Assembly: GCF_023555005.1 (NCBI RefSeq)
Contig: NZ_JAMJPJ010000016.1
Location: forward strand, 1 to 64,000
Source: Halomonas llamarensis
Lineage (GTDB): Bacteria; Pseudomonadota; Gammaproteobacteria; Pseudomonadales; Halomonadaceae
DNA length: 64,000 nt
Reading direction: 5' to 3'
The notes under the pieces are model-generated. The model saw only the letters and a list, made by a program, of their open reading frames with translations. It ran no database searches and had not been told where the DNA came from. This document shows, piece by piece, positions 33,213-40,463 of the stretch; within the stretch, counting starts at the first letter, position 1, and every line of letters begins with the position of its first letter. Both the position numbers and the translations under genes were made by a program.

Positions 33213-33289
33213 GGCGGGCCGTGCGTGGGAGACCTTCGGGTCTGCCGGGTTCCTTATTCCCCGGTTCGCCAACCCGCGTACGGTCCGCC
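33213..33289 (+). ncRNA. C4-type antisense RNA (phage immunity RNA)
   Basis: A 17-bp closing stem pairs 33213-33229 with 33273-33289, with G-U pairs in place of three Watson-Crick pairs. Inside are hairpin AGACC/GGTCT with a TTCG loop (230-243) and hairpin CCGGG/CCCGG (245-264), a three-way junction. The second loop holds TCCTTATTC (33251-33259, b'), and TCGCCAA (33266-33272, a') follows it. b' is complementary over nine bases to GAATAAGGA at 33326-33334, which contains the ribosome site of the next gene; a' pairs with TTGGCGA at 33298-33304. This is the design of the C4 RNA of phages P1 and P7, which represses ant. Confidence 0.87.
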
Positions 33290-33342
33290 TCCATCGTTTG
33301 GCGACGAGGTAGCGGACTCCTAATCGAATAAGGAGATCCATC

Positions 33343-33609
33343 ATGAATCACCCCACCCCGATCACTCTCGACCCTCGCCCGCTGCGCCACTGGCGCGCCT
33401 TGCCCGAACACCACATGCCCAGCCTGGTCAACGCTTTGGTCGAACTCAACCGCTTGAGCCGCGACTTGCCTAGCGATCACCCCATTACCCTCGCCGCTGA
33501 TCGGCTACGCATCACCGTGCGGGACGCCTGGTGGGCCGATGAAGTCGTCACCCAGATGGCCCGCACCCAGCACGCCGCCGACCTCAGCCTCTTGGAGAAT
33601 GCCCAATGA
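33343..33609 (+). CDS. Small gene between C4 RNA and antirepressor (icd position)
   Basis: The 88-aa protein starts at ATG 33343; its ribosome site AAGGAG (33330-33335) lies within the b target of the C4 RNA. Sequence is mostly helical (MPSLVNALVELNRLSRDLPS, ITVRDAWWADEVVTQMART) with no recognised domain. Its last codons overlap the start of the antirepressor as ATGA. In P1 the equivalent gene icd interferes with cell division and must be translated for ant to be expressed; homology is not claimed, only position and coupling. Confidence 0.78.
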   Translation: MNHPTPITLDPRPLRHWRALPEHHMPSLVNALVELNRLSRDLPSDHPITLAADRLRITVRDAWWADEVVTQMARTQHAADLSLLENAQ

Positions 33610-34244
33610 ACAGCCATCTGATTCCCGTTTTCACAGCCGACAGCCAGCAGTTGCTGTGCAACGCACGCGACCTTCATGACTTCCTGGAAGTGGGCCGCCG
33701 GTTCACGACCTGGATACAAGAGCGTATCGAACAATATGAATTTGAAGAGGGCTTGGACTTCATCGTTCATAAAATGCAACCTGGGATGGGCCATAAAACC
33801 GCCTCCCAAAATGGGGAAGCCCTGGAATCAATCACTTACGCCGAAAACTTCGGCCAGCAAGGCCGCGTTGAATATCACCTGACGCTCGACATGGCCAAAG
33901 AGCTGGCGATGATCGAAAACAACGCCATGGGGCGCCGCGTACGCCGCTACTTCATACAGCGTGAACGCCAGGCGATTGAACTGCTTCAGCAGCAGGCTAC
34001 CGAGGTGCAGCCCATCGAGCAGGTGCGCAAGCGCATCAAGGACACGCCGAAGTTCCGCTACCTGCTGATCCTCCAGGAGCAAAGCCGCACGCTTGCCCGC
34101 GAGCTGGCCCGCTGTGACCATCCGCGTGAGCGCTTCAATCTGCATTGCGCCCTTCGCCAGGTGAATAACACCATCGGCATTCCCACCGAACCGCTGGAAG
34201 TCTGGGAAGGCAGCCAGCAGCGCCTATCCCTCTCACATCAATAG
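33606..34244 (+). CDS. ant: Antirepressor, AntA/AntB domain
   Basis: The 212-aa protein has an AntA/AntB domain (about 12-95): LLCNARDLHDFLEVGRRFTT, EEGLDFIVHK, and RVEYHLTLDMAKELAMIEN. The C-terminal part is helical and basic (residues 105-190). Antirepressors bind and inactivate the phage repressor. Expression is coupled to the preceding small gene, whose ribosome site can be blocked by the C4-type RNA. So the antisense RNA keeps the prophage silent by preventing antirepressor synthesis. The Cro/CI-type repressor at 26744-27202 is the probable target. Confidence 0.9.
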   Translation: MNSHLIPVFTADSQQLLCNARDLHDFLEVGRRFTTWIQERIEQYEFEEGLDFIVHKMQPGMGHKTASQNGEALESITYAENFGQQGRVEYHLTLDMAKELAMIENNAMGRRVRRYFIQRERQAIELLQQQATEVQPIEQVRKRIKDTPKFRYLLILQEQSRTLARELARCDHPRERFNLHCALRQVNNTIGIPTEPLEVWEGSQQRLSLSHQ

Positions 34245-34252
34245 TCACTTTG

Positions 34253-34268
34253 CCTCCCTTCAGGGAGG
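34253..34268 (+). terminator. Hairpin after the antirepressor gene
   Basis: CCTCCC (34253-34258), loop TTCA, GGGAGG (34263-34268) lies just after the stop codon. The following sequence is only weakly T-rich (TTCCTG), so termination is uncertain. Confidence 0.5.
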
Positions 34269-34379
34269 TTCCTGCCTATAGATAACTAACGGTATAAGAA
34301 AACCACCGTGCATCCCTCCCCTGCCAATTTTTTATAACCTCACTTAGGCTGTGCAGAAATACAGCTAAAAGGAATCATC

Positions 34380-35555
34380 ATGGCAGGTGTTGAAGTGCGT
34401 GGCGGCAAGGTTCGCGTCTACTTCCAATTCAAGGGTGAAAAATGCCGAGAACCGGTCGGTTCAGCCACTAGCGATAACATCGCCCACGCTGAGCGCCTGG
34501 CGGCATCGATCGACCACGAGATCCGGATGGGGACGTTCGACTACGCCCGACTTTTCCCCGGTTCTAAGCGGCTGGCGATCAATACAGTGGGCCACTATGC
34601 GGACTTGTGGCTTGGTATCATCGAAAACGATGTCGCCGACACGACGCTGCGGAGCTATCGAAGCAAGGTGAAAAGTCATATAAGTCCTCGGTGGGGCAAA
34701 GTGCAGGCCGACCAGGTGAGTCCCATCGACCTCCAGACATGGGTAAAAAGCGAGTTGCCAAGAACGCTGGCCAGCAAAACGATCAAGGAGATCGTTACTA
34801 TCTTGCGTCAGATATACCGCCTTTACTGCTCTCAGCATCGCCAAGCCTATGACCCGACGCAGGGCGTCCAGGTGCGGCTGCCAGATCCTGAAGACCCTGA
34901 TCCTTTCAGCCGTCACGAGATCGAATGCATCCTCACCACGCCAACAAAACGCGTGCAGGAGCTCAACATGATTGAATTCATGATCTGGGATGGCCCTCGC
35001 CTATCCGAGGCAATGGGGTTGGCGTGGGAAGATGTTATTGATCTGGAACGCGGGATTATTCGCTATCGGCGTCGACAGTTCCGCAATGCCTATCGTGTCA
35101 CAAAGACCAGGCGCTCCACGCGTGAAAAGCGGCTACTTAAGCCAGCCCGGCAGGCGCTGCAGCGTCAGTGGGTATTGACCAGCCACCTTGCACCGCAGCC
35201 GATTGAAATAATCGACCGAGACAACACCACTGTCCGCAAAGCCGACCTGCGCTTCGTGTTCCTGAATTCAAACACAGGCAGGCCGCATTATGGCGACACA
35301 GGGATTCGCGATCGCTTCTTTAAGCATCACCTGGAGAGGGCTGGCGTGCGGTATCGCGGGCCAAGTCAGTGCCGGCATACCTATGCAAGCCAACTCCTGA
35401 GCACCGGGGTCGCGCCCATACAATGGGTAGCTGAGCAGATGGGGCATACTTCGCCAGCGATGATCTACAAGCACTATGGGCGATGGATTTCTGAGGACGG
35501 GCCAGACATCAACTCGCTGGTGGAAACTGCTCTGGAAGTTAAGCGTGAAACGTAA
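34380..35555 (+). CDS. int: Tyrosine-type phage integrase
   Basis: The 391-aa recombinase catalyses integration and excision at the tRNA-Ser site. The N-terminal arm-binding part (about 1-65) is followed by a SAM-like core-binding domain (about 75-160) and the catalytic domain. Catalytic residues seen are Arg207 (GPRLSEAMGLAW), Arg332-His333 (SQCRHTYASQLL), His356 (MGHTSPAM) and Tyr366 (YKHYGRW; Tyr363 is an alternative). The first histidine of the HxxR box is Ser, as in several phage integrases. The stop is 32 bp from the right attachment repeat. No excisionase gene is recognised, though one of the small early proteins could serve. Confidence 0.95.
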   Translation: MAGVEVRGGKVRVYFQFKGEKCREPVGSATSDNIAHAERLAASIDHEIRMGTFDYARLFPGSKRLAINTVGHYADLWLGIIENDVADTTLRSYRSKVKSHISPRWGKVQADQVSPIDLQTWVKSELPRTLASKTIKEIVTILRQIYRLYCSQHRQAYDPTQGVQVRLPDPEDPDPFSRHEIECILTTPTKRVQELNMIEFMIWDGPRLSEAMGLAWEDVIDLERGIIRYRRRQFRNAYRVTKTRRSTREKRLLKPARQALQRQWVLTSHLAPQPIEIIDRDNTTVRKADLRFVFLNSNTGRPHYGDTGIRDRFFKHHLERAGVRYRGPSQCRHTYASQLLSTGVAPIQWVAEQMGHTSPAMIYKHYGRWISEDGPDINSLVETALEVKRET

Positions 35556-35558
35556 GCC

Positions 35559-35575
35559 AGTCCCAAGCTAGTCCC
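35559..35575. promoter_or_regulatory. Candidate integrase arm-type site, right
   Basis: AGTCCC-AAGCT-AGTCCC repeats the element at 269-285 with two changes in the spacer. It lies between the integrase stop and the attachment repeat, where arm sites are expected. Confidence 0.4.
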
Positions 35576-35587
35576 TGAGAGCCGGAA

Positions 35588-35662
35588 ACGAAAAAGGCGA
35601 ACCAAGCTAAGTGCTTGATTCGCCTTTTAAAATCTCTGGCGGAGGGGGAGGGATTCGAACCC
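35588..35662. repeat. Right prophage attachment repeat (75 bp)
   Basis: This copy is identical to 123-197 and belongs to the intact tRNA-Ser gene; the phage DNA has restored the tRNA 3' end and its terminator. The strand exchange must lie somewhere in this identity block. Confidence 0.92.
35591..35629 (-). terminator. Terminator of tRNA-Ser, also usable by int
   Basis: AAAAGGCGAA (35592-35601) pairs with TTCGCCTTTT (35619-35628), with an inner AAGC/GCTT pairing. A-runs on one side and T-runs on the other allow termination in both directions. It is duplicated at the left end of the prophage (126-163). Confidence 0.9.
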
Positions 35663-35724
35663 TCGAAGCCTTTCGGCTTACGCGCTTTCCAGGCGCGCTC
35701 CTTCGACCACTCGGACACCCCTCC
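35637..35724 (-). tRNA. tRNA-Ser (anticodon GGA)
   Basis: 88 nt with encoded CCA. Acceptor stem GGAGGGG/CCCCTCC, discriminator G, anticodon loop CTGGAAA (anticodon GGA), a long variable arm (AAGCCGAAAGGCTT type) and TTCGAAT in the T-loop. The 3' 26 nt lie inside the phage attachment repeat. Confidence 0.97.
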
Positions 35725-35768
35725 GTCTTTTTACCCTGTTGAAAGGCAGCGCCTTTAGCAACAGAACG

Positions 35769-35803
35769 GCACATATACTATTGCCTAAGTGGCGAAATAG
35801 CAA
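35769..35803 (-). promoter_or_regulatory. Promoter of tRNA-Ser
   Basis: On the minus strand TTGCTA (35803-35798) and TAGTAT (35780-35775) are separated by 17 bp, a sigma-70 layout, about 45 bp before the tRNA 5' end. Confidence 0.65.
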
Positions 35804-35816
35804 GCTTTTTCACGAT

Positions 35817-36347
35817 TTAAGGGAGTACTGCGTAGCTTCCGTTAGCTTCTAAGCAAAGGGTCTCGCCGCAATAAAGTTGCTGTGTGAGCGCAATACGCCC
35901 TTTGCCGCGTTCCTCAAGTTTAGCGGCGAGTTTTGCCGGGCCTTCGGGTTCGATTGGAGTGCAGACAAGCCGGTAATCATCGGTTACCGGGGCAAGGAAG
36001 CGCTGGCTGGCTTCAGCGACCACCACATCTCGTGAGATGCCTTGTGCCCGCAGCCATAGCGTCACCCAGCACCAACCCTGGAGGGTGGTTTGCGCGGTTA
36101 ACGCACCACCAAAGCCAGTACCTTTGTCGTTCAGGCTTGGCGTTAACGCAAGCTCCCATATCAGCGTGTCATGTTGTTGCGCCATTCCCTTAATGCCGAG
36201 GGCATTTACCATCGGGATGGCTTCGCCTAACCATTGCTGAAAAGCCGTCAGATCTTCCCGCCCTTCCGGCAGCGGTAGGCGCGGATGAGGAACCCCTGGT
36301 TGCCGAGCTGTTGTCATGCCAAACCCTGCCTTGTCGCCCTTGTGCAT
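35817..36347 (-). CDS. Thioesterase-like protein (YiiD C-terminal family)
   Basis: The 176-aa protein resembles the YiiD C-terminal domain, a hot-dog-fold putative thioesterase: LTPSLNDKGTGFGGALTAQ, then LQGWCWVTLWLRAQG. Substrates are unknown. The start codon shares one base with the stop of the nitroreductase upstream (TAATG), so the two are coupled. An internal ATG (MTTARQPG) is an alternative start. It lies 92 bp from the tRNA-Ser gene and is the first chromosomal gene right of the prophage. Confidence 0.78.
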   Translation of the reverse strand: MHKGDKAGFGMTTARQPGVPHPRLPLPEGREDLTAFQQWLGEAIPMVNALGIKGMAQQHDTLIWELALTPSLNDKGTGFGGALTAQTTLQGWCWVTLWLRAQGISRDVVVAEASQRFLAPVTDDYRLVCTPIEPEGPAKLAAKLEERGKGRIALTQQLYCGETLCLEANGSYAVLP

Positions 36348-36907
36348 TATTCCCAGCGTTCGAGAAAGTCGTCCACGTCGTGTTCCGGCACAGGCTTGTG
36401 GCGCCCACCAAGTGTACCAAGGTAAATGAACGCCACCACCTCGTCGTCATCTGCTAAACGCAGCCCTTTACGCACTACCGGGTCGAAGGCGTATTTGCCG
36501 CTGCGCCACATAGCGCCAAAGCCTAGCGCGTGGGCGGCAAGTAGAATGCCGTGTGCCGCGCAGCCCGCCGAAATCACCTGCTCGATTTTGGGCACTTTGG
36601 GTACCTCGGGCGTTACTTTAGCCACCACGGCGATAATCATAGGGGCACGAAGTGGCTTTTTGCGTGCCGCGTTTAGCGTGGTATCCGAGGCGTGCGGGTC
36701 TTCTTGAAATTCCGCTTCAGCAAACAGCTCGCCCAAACGCTCAAGCCCTTCCCCGCTAAATTCGATAAAGCGCCAAGGGCGCAGTTCGTTGTGGTCCGGG
36801 GCGCGCAACGCCGCTTGGTAGATCGCGCTTAACTGCTCGGACGATGGGGCTGGGGCCATCAATTTGCCCATGGAACTGCGTTGGCGCAGTAGCGTGAGTG
36901 CGTCCAT
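36347..36907 (-). CDS. NAD(P)H nitroreductase, YdjA-like
   Basis: Start chosen at ATG 36907, which has GGAG seven bases upstream; a TTG four codons earlier is less likely. The 186-aa flavoprotein matches the small nitroreductase family represented by E. coli YdjA (183 aa): LRQRSSMGKLMAPAPSSEQL, RAPDHNELRPWRFI, GCAAHGILLAAHALGFGAMW, FIYLGTLGG. It binds FMN as a dimer and reduces nitro compounds or quinones. It forms an operon with the thioesterase-like gene. Confidence 0.88.
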   Translation of the reverse strand: MDALTLLRQRSSMGKLMAPAPSSEQLSAIYQAALRAPDHNELRPWRFIEFSGEGLERLGELFAEAEFQEDPHASDTTLNAARKKPLRAPMIIAVVAKVTPEVPKVPKIEQVISAGCAAHGILLAAHALGFGAMWRSGKYAFDPVVRKGLRLADDDEVVAFIYLGTLGGRHKPVPEHDVDDFLERWE

Positions 36908-36954
36908 TATTGGCTCCAAACCGTTATGTTAGTGACTTACTGTAGCGCAGTGAC

Positions 36955-37791
36955 TTACTGCCTTGCCAGACGCAGCGGGTGCGGCGGTGCTAAACCAGGC
37001 GTTGCCCGCCAGGGGCTAATATCCAGCCCACCACGGCGCACATAACGCGCCAGCACCAATAACGCATCGGGTTTTGCGAAGTGCATGAGGTCTGTAAAGA
37101 TATGCTCAACGCAGTGCTCGTGAAAGTCTTGATGTTGACGGTAGCTAATCACATAGCGCAAAAGCCCTTCGTGATCGATTTTAGGGCCTTTATAGCGAAT
37201 CAGCACACTCCCCCAGTCAGGCTGGCCAGTTACTGGGCAGTTGGATTTGAGCAGGTGTGAGTAGAGCGTCTCTTCAGCGACGTCTTCGCCAACCGATAAC
37301 AATGACGCGCTAGGCGTGTAGTCATCCACACTGATATCAAGCGCATCCAGGCATTTGCCGGGCAAGCGCTGCGGCATGAGTTCAGCGTCGTCAACGCCAA
37401 ACAGCTCAACGCCAACGCTCTCCCTCGCCGCGCGTGAAAGATCACGTGTCAGTGTTTGCACGACGTCGTCCCGGCTGGCGAAGCGTGTTTGGTTAAAGCT
37501 GTTGAGGTAGAGCTTCCAGGATTTGGATTCAATTAAGTGGGGCGATTCCGCGGGTAGCGTGAAACGCCCCACGGCCACCACCGGCTTGCCGCGGGCGTTA
37601 AGCCATGACATTTCAAACGCATGCCACTCATCGGCGCCGATAAAGGGCAGGCGGGTATCGTCAATGCCCAACGGCGCACGGTTGGTCGCGCGTGCTATCG
37701 GATACAAAAGCCCGGCGTCGTAATGTTCCGGGTAAGCCGATTCACGTCCAAGTGGGGCGTTCTTTAGGGTTTCAGGGCGGTGATGCGTCAT
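36955..37791 (-). CDS. queF: NADPH-dependent 7-cyano-7-deazaguanine reductase QueF
   Basis: The 278-aa enzyme reduces preQ0 to preQ1 in queuosine synthesis for tRNA. It is the long two-domain type (E. coli 282 aa). The family motif LIESKSWKLYLNSFNQTRF is at about 88-106, and the catalytic cysteine lies in SNCPVTGQPDWGSVLIRY (about 190). The HEHCVEH-type substrate-binding segment follows. It overlaps the ABC permease start as ATGA. Confidence 0.97.
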   Translation of the reverse strand: MTHHRPETLKNAPLGRESAYPEHYDAGLLYPIARATNRAPLGIDDTRLPFIGADEWHAFEMSWLNARGKPVVAVGRFTLPAESPHLIESKSWKLYLNSFNQTRFASRDDVVQTLTRDLSRAARESVGVELFGVDDAELMPQRLPGKCLDALDISVDDYTPSASLLSVGEDVAEETLYSHLLKSNCPVTGQPDWGSVLIRYKGPKIDHEGLLRYVISYRQHQDFHEHCVEHIFTDLMHFAKPDALLVLARYVRRGGLDISPWRATPGLAPPHPLRLARQ

Positions 37792-38561
37792 GAGCGAATC
37801 CCTTTCCCACGCGCTAACATTTGAAGTGCCACAGTAAAGAGCACCACGATGAAGCCCAAAATGGCCATCAATGCCCAGCCGACGGGGATATCCGACACAC
37901 CCAAGAAGCCATAGCGGAAGACATTGACCATGTAGAGAATAGGGTTGAGCATCGATACGCCCTGCCAGAAATCCGGCAGCATCGAGATCGAGTAGAAAAC
38001 CCCGCCTAGGTAAGTCAGCGGCGTCAGAATAAACGTCGGCACAATCGAAATGTCATCGAATTTATTCGCCAACAGCGCGTTGATGAAACCGCCAACGGAA
38101 AACAGCGCCGACGTCAGCACAACGACCAACACGGTCAATAGCGGATGCTCCATACTCAAGCGAGTGAAGAACAGTGATACCACCGTCACGATCAGCCCAA
38201 CCCCCAAGCCACGCGCCATCCCCCCTAGCACAAAGCCTGAGAGGATCACCCAGTTAGGCATGGGAGAAACCATCATTTCTTCAATCGAACGCTGGAACTT
38301 GTTAGAGAAAAAAGAGGATGCAACGTTGGAATAACTATTGGTGATCACCGCCATCATGATTAGCCCTGGGACGATGAAGTCCATGTAATTGAACCCATCC
38401 ATCGCCCCGATGCGCGAGCCAATCAAGTTGCCAAAAATAATAAAGTACATCGCCATCGTAATGGACGGCGGTAAAAGCGTTTGCGGCCAGATGCGGGTAA
38501 AGCGCTTGATCTCTTTCACCACTAGCGTCCACAGGGCGATCAGCGTTTGCGTAGCATTCAT
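37788..38561 (-). CDS. ABC-2 type transporter permease (YadH-like)
   Basis: The 257-aa protein has six hydrophobic segments and the ABC-2 pattern: LWTLVVKEIKRFTRIWPQTL at the start, GLIMMAVITNSYSNVASSFF, then the conserved FSVGGFINALLANKFDDIS, FILTPLTYLGGVFYSI. It resembles E. coli YadH (256 aa). It pairs with the ATPase encoded just upstream, overlapping by four bases. Substrate unknown; YadGH homologues are annotated as drug or polysaccharide-type exporters. Confidence 0.92.
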   Translation of the reverse strand: MNATQTLIALWTLVVKEIKRFTRIWPQTLLPPSITMAMYFIIFGNLIGSRIGAMDGFNYMDFIVPGLIMMAVITNSYSNVASSFFSNKFQRSIEEMMVSPMPNWVILSGFVLGGMARGLGVGLIVTVVSLFFTRLSMEHPLLTVLVVVLTSALFSVGGFINALLANKFDDISIVPTFILTPLTYLGGVFYSISMLPDFWQGVSMLNPILYMVNVFRYGFLGVSDIPVGWALMAILGFIVVLFTVALQMLARGKGIRS

Positions 38562-39523
38562 GCGCGCGCCTCCTTGCTTTGCGTTTGATCATCGATGGCG
38601 CTTTGGCCGCTTTCTACCATCGACACAAACATCTCCTCCAGTCGATTGGCGCGGTTGCGCATCGAGACCACGTTGATACCTTGCTCGCTCAAGGCCGCGA
38701 AAACATCGTTCATTTGCTGACCGCGGTGAATCACCATCGAAAGCTGCGATGGCTCGGTCAAGCTGAGTTCGAACCCTTCCACTGCCGGCGCCTCTTCTAG
38801 CGGGTGCGCAAGATCCAGCAGGAAGGTTTCGGTATCGAGCTCGGCAAGCAGGTCACGCACATTGGTGTTACGAATAATGTCGCCATTGTTAATGATCGCG
38901 ATATTGCGACAAAGGCTCTCCGCTTCTTCCAGGTAATGCGTGGTGAGAATAATCGTTGTCCCTTCATCGCGATTAATGCGGCGCATGTACTCCCACATGC
39001 TACGGCGCAGTTCGATATCAACCCCTGCGGTGGGCTCATCAAGAATCAAGAGCTTGGGGCGATGCATAAGCGCGCGCGCAATCATTAAACGGCGCTTCAT
39101 CCCGCCTGAGAGCATCCGTGCACTGCCGTTGCGCTTATCCCAAAGGCCCAAATCAGACAGCAGCTTTTCTGCCCGGGGCAGCGCCTCGCGGCGCGTCATG
39201 CCGTAGTACCCTGCCTGCGCCAGCACGATGTCGATCACTTTCTCGAACTGGTTGAAGTTAAACTCCTGCGGCACCACGCCCAATTGGTACTTCGCCTTGG
39301 CAAAATCTTGATCAATATCGATACCAAAGATCGTGACTTTTCCAGCGCTCTTTTGCACTAGCGAGCAAACAATACCTAACGTGGTCGATTTTCCCGCGCC
39401 ATTGGGGCCTAGCAAGGCAAAAAAATCGCCCTGCTGGACGTCTAAATCAATGCCTTTCAGCGCATGAAAACCATTGCCGTAGACCTTGGTCAGCCCACGG
39501 ATCGACAATGCCGGTTCGGCCAT
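38558..39523 (-). CDS. ABC transporter ATPase (YadG-like)
   Basis: Start taken at ATG 39523 (MAEPALSIRGLTKVYG) because AGGA lies seven bases upstream; an ATG two codons earlier is too close to it. The 321-aa protein has Walker A GPNGAGKST (about 38-46), signature LSGGMKRRL (about 137), Walker B LLILDEPTAG and H-loop TTHY. It powers the permease encoded next in the operon. E. coli YadG is 308 aa. Confidence 0.94.
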   Translation of the reverse strand: MAEPALSIRGLTKVYGNGFHALKGIDLDVQQGDFFALLGPNGAGKSTTLGIVCSLVQKSAGKVTIFGIDIDQDFAKAKYQLGVVPQEFNFNQFEKVIDIVLAQAGYYGMTRREALPRAEKLLSDLGLWDKRNGSARMLSGGMKRRLMIARALMHRPKLLILDEPTAGVDIELRRSMWEYMRRINRDEGTTIILTTHYLEEAESLCRNIAIINNGDIIRNTNVRDLLAELDTETFLLDLAHPLEEAPAVEGFELSLTEPSQLSMVIHRGQQMNDVFAALSEQGINVVSMRNRANRLEEMFVSMVESGQSAIDDQTQSKEARA

Positions 39524-39696
39524 GAACATGTCCTGTCAGCAAAAAAGAAAAATAAAGACTTTTATAAGGAAGTGATATAAGGGCAGCTCGCTTGTTTTCA
39601 AGGCCATGCCGCACCAATGCACAATACTCGCTAGGCTCTTGGCCTACCGAGATAAGAATCACGATAAATCAGAAAACAATAATTTGGGAGGGCGCT

Positions 39697-39771
39697 TGGA
39701 GCGGGAAAGGAGATTCGAACTCCCGACCCTCGCCTTGGCAAGGCGATGCTCTACCGCTGAGCTATTCCCGC
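39697..39771 (-). tRNA. tRNA-Gly (anticodon GCC), copy 1
   Basis: 75 nt with encoded CCA. Acceptor GCGGGAA/TTCCCGC, anticodon loop TTGCCAA, T-loop TTCGAAT. It is the last gene of the six-tRNA array. No convincing terminator is seen in the 170 bp after it. Confidence 0.97.
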
Positions 39772-39792
39772 AGCGCAAGAAATGAAGCGAGC

Positions 39793-39868
39793 TGGCGTCC
39801 CATAGGGGGTTCGAACCCCTGTTACCGCCGTGAAAGGGCGGTGTCCTAGGCCACTAGACGAATGGGAC
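39793..39868 (-). tRNA. tRNA-Glu (anticodon TTC), copy 1
   Basis: 76 nt with encoded CCA; acceptor GTCCCAT/ATGGGAC, anticodon loop CTTTCAC. It differs from copies 2 and 3 in the D-arm (GTGGCCTAGGACACC against GTGGTCCAGGACACC). Confidence 0.97.
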
Positions 39869-39884
39869 GTATTGGATACTGAAC

Positions 39885-39959
39885 TGGAGCGGGAAAGGAG
39901 ATTCGAACTCCCGACCCTCGCCTTGGCAAGGCGATGCTCTACCGCTGAGCTATTCCCGC
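39885..39959 (-). tRNA. tRNA-Gly (anticodon GCC), copy 2
   Basis: Identical in the gene body to copies 1 and 3, encoded CCA included. It lies between Glu copies 1 and 2. Confidence 0.97.
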
Positions 39960-39985
39960 TTAATTCAGTTATCTCGCCATCGGAT

Positions 39986-40061
39986 TGGCGTCCCATAGGG
40001 GGTTCGAACCCCTGTTACCGCCGTGAAAGGGCGGTGTCCTGGACCACTAGACGAATGGGAC
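39986..40061 (-). tRNA. tRNA-Glu (anticodon TTC), copy 2
   Basis: 76 nt, anticodon TTC, encoded CCA, identical to copy 3. Confidence 0.97.
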
Positions 40062-40067
40062 ACACGT

Positions 40068-40142
40068 TGGAGCGGGAAAGGAGATTCGAACTCCCGACCC
40101 TCGCCTTGGCAAGGCGATGCTCTACCGCTGAGCTATTCCCGC
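40068..40142 (-). tRNA. tRNA-Gly (anticodon GCC), copy 3
   Basis: 75 nt, identical to the other Gly copies. It is only six bases from Glu copy 2, so maturation must be by processing of a shared transcript. Confidence 0.97.
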
Positions 40143-40166
40143 ACTCCGATACCTTAACGATTTAAG

Positions 40167-40242
40167 TGGCGTCCCATAGGGGGTTCGAACCCCTGTTACC
40201 GCCGTGAAAGGGCGGTGTCCTGGACCACTAGACGAATGGGAC
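40167..40242 (-). tRNA. tRNA-Glu (anticodon TTC), copy 3
   Basis: First tRNA of the array, about 20 bp downstream of the predicted transcription start. 76 nt, anticodon TTC, encoded CCA. Confidence 0.97.
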
Positions 40243-40261
40243 ACTGCATTGCCTCGTCGAG

Positions 40262-40299
40262 GTGGCGCGTATAGTAATCAGCGGATGAAACACTGTCAA
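40262..40299 (-). promoter_or_regulatory. Strong sigma-70 promoter of the tRNA array
   Basis: On the minus strand TTGACA (40299-40294), 17 bp, TACTAT (40276-40271), then a GC-rich discriminator (ACGCGCC). This is a near-consensus promoter; GC-rich discriminators are a known mark of stringently controlled stable RNA genes. Confidence 0.85.
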
Positions 40300-40463
40300 G
40301 CCTCAATCTTTGCTGGCGTCCCCGTTTAAGATCACACATGCTGAGATGCATAACACGTATCTTGAAATTCATACCGACTGATAGCACTCAATGTCTAGTA
40401 GCACGACTTTCACCGGCATGGCGAATGCGCTAATCGCTTGCCGTTATAATAAGGAGTCATAAT

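Larger units (their letters stand above)
123..35662. mobile_element. P2-type prophage integrated in tRNA-Ser(GGA)
   Basis: The element is about 35.5 kb and is bounded by a 75-bp direct repeat of the tRNA-Ser 3' end. A tyrosine integrase ends 32 bp from the right repeat. The full P2 morphogenesis set is present in P2 order with no visible frameshift, plus a lysis cassette, repressor, Ogr-like activator, primase/helicase and an antirepressor switch, so it may be intact. It differs from P2 in the replication module, the fibre region, the integrase position and the presence of a C4 RNA module. Accessory genes lie at 25277-26711. Confidence 0.93.

Noticed and set aside
123-35662. Linear plasmid-prophage like Halomonas phage PhiHAP-1
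   Set aside because: An integrase and a clear tRNA attachment repeat are present and no protelomerase gene is seen.
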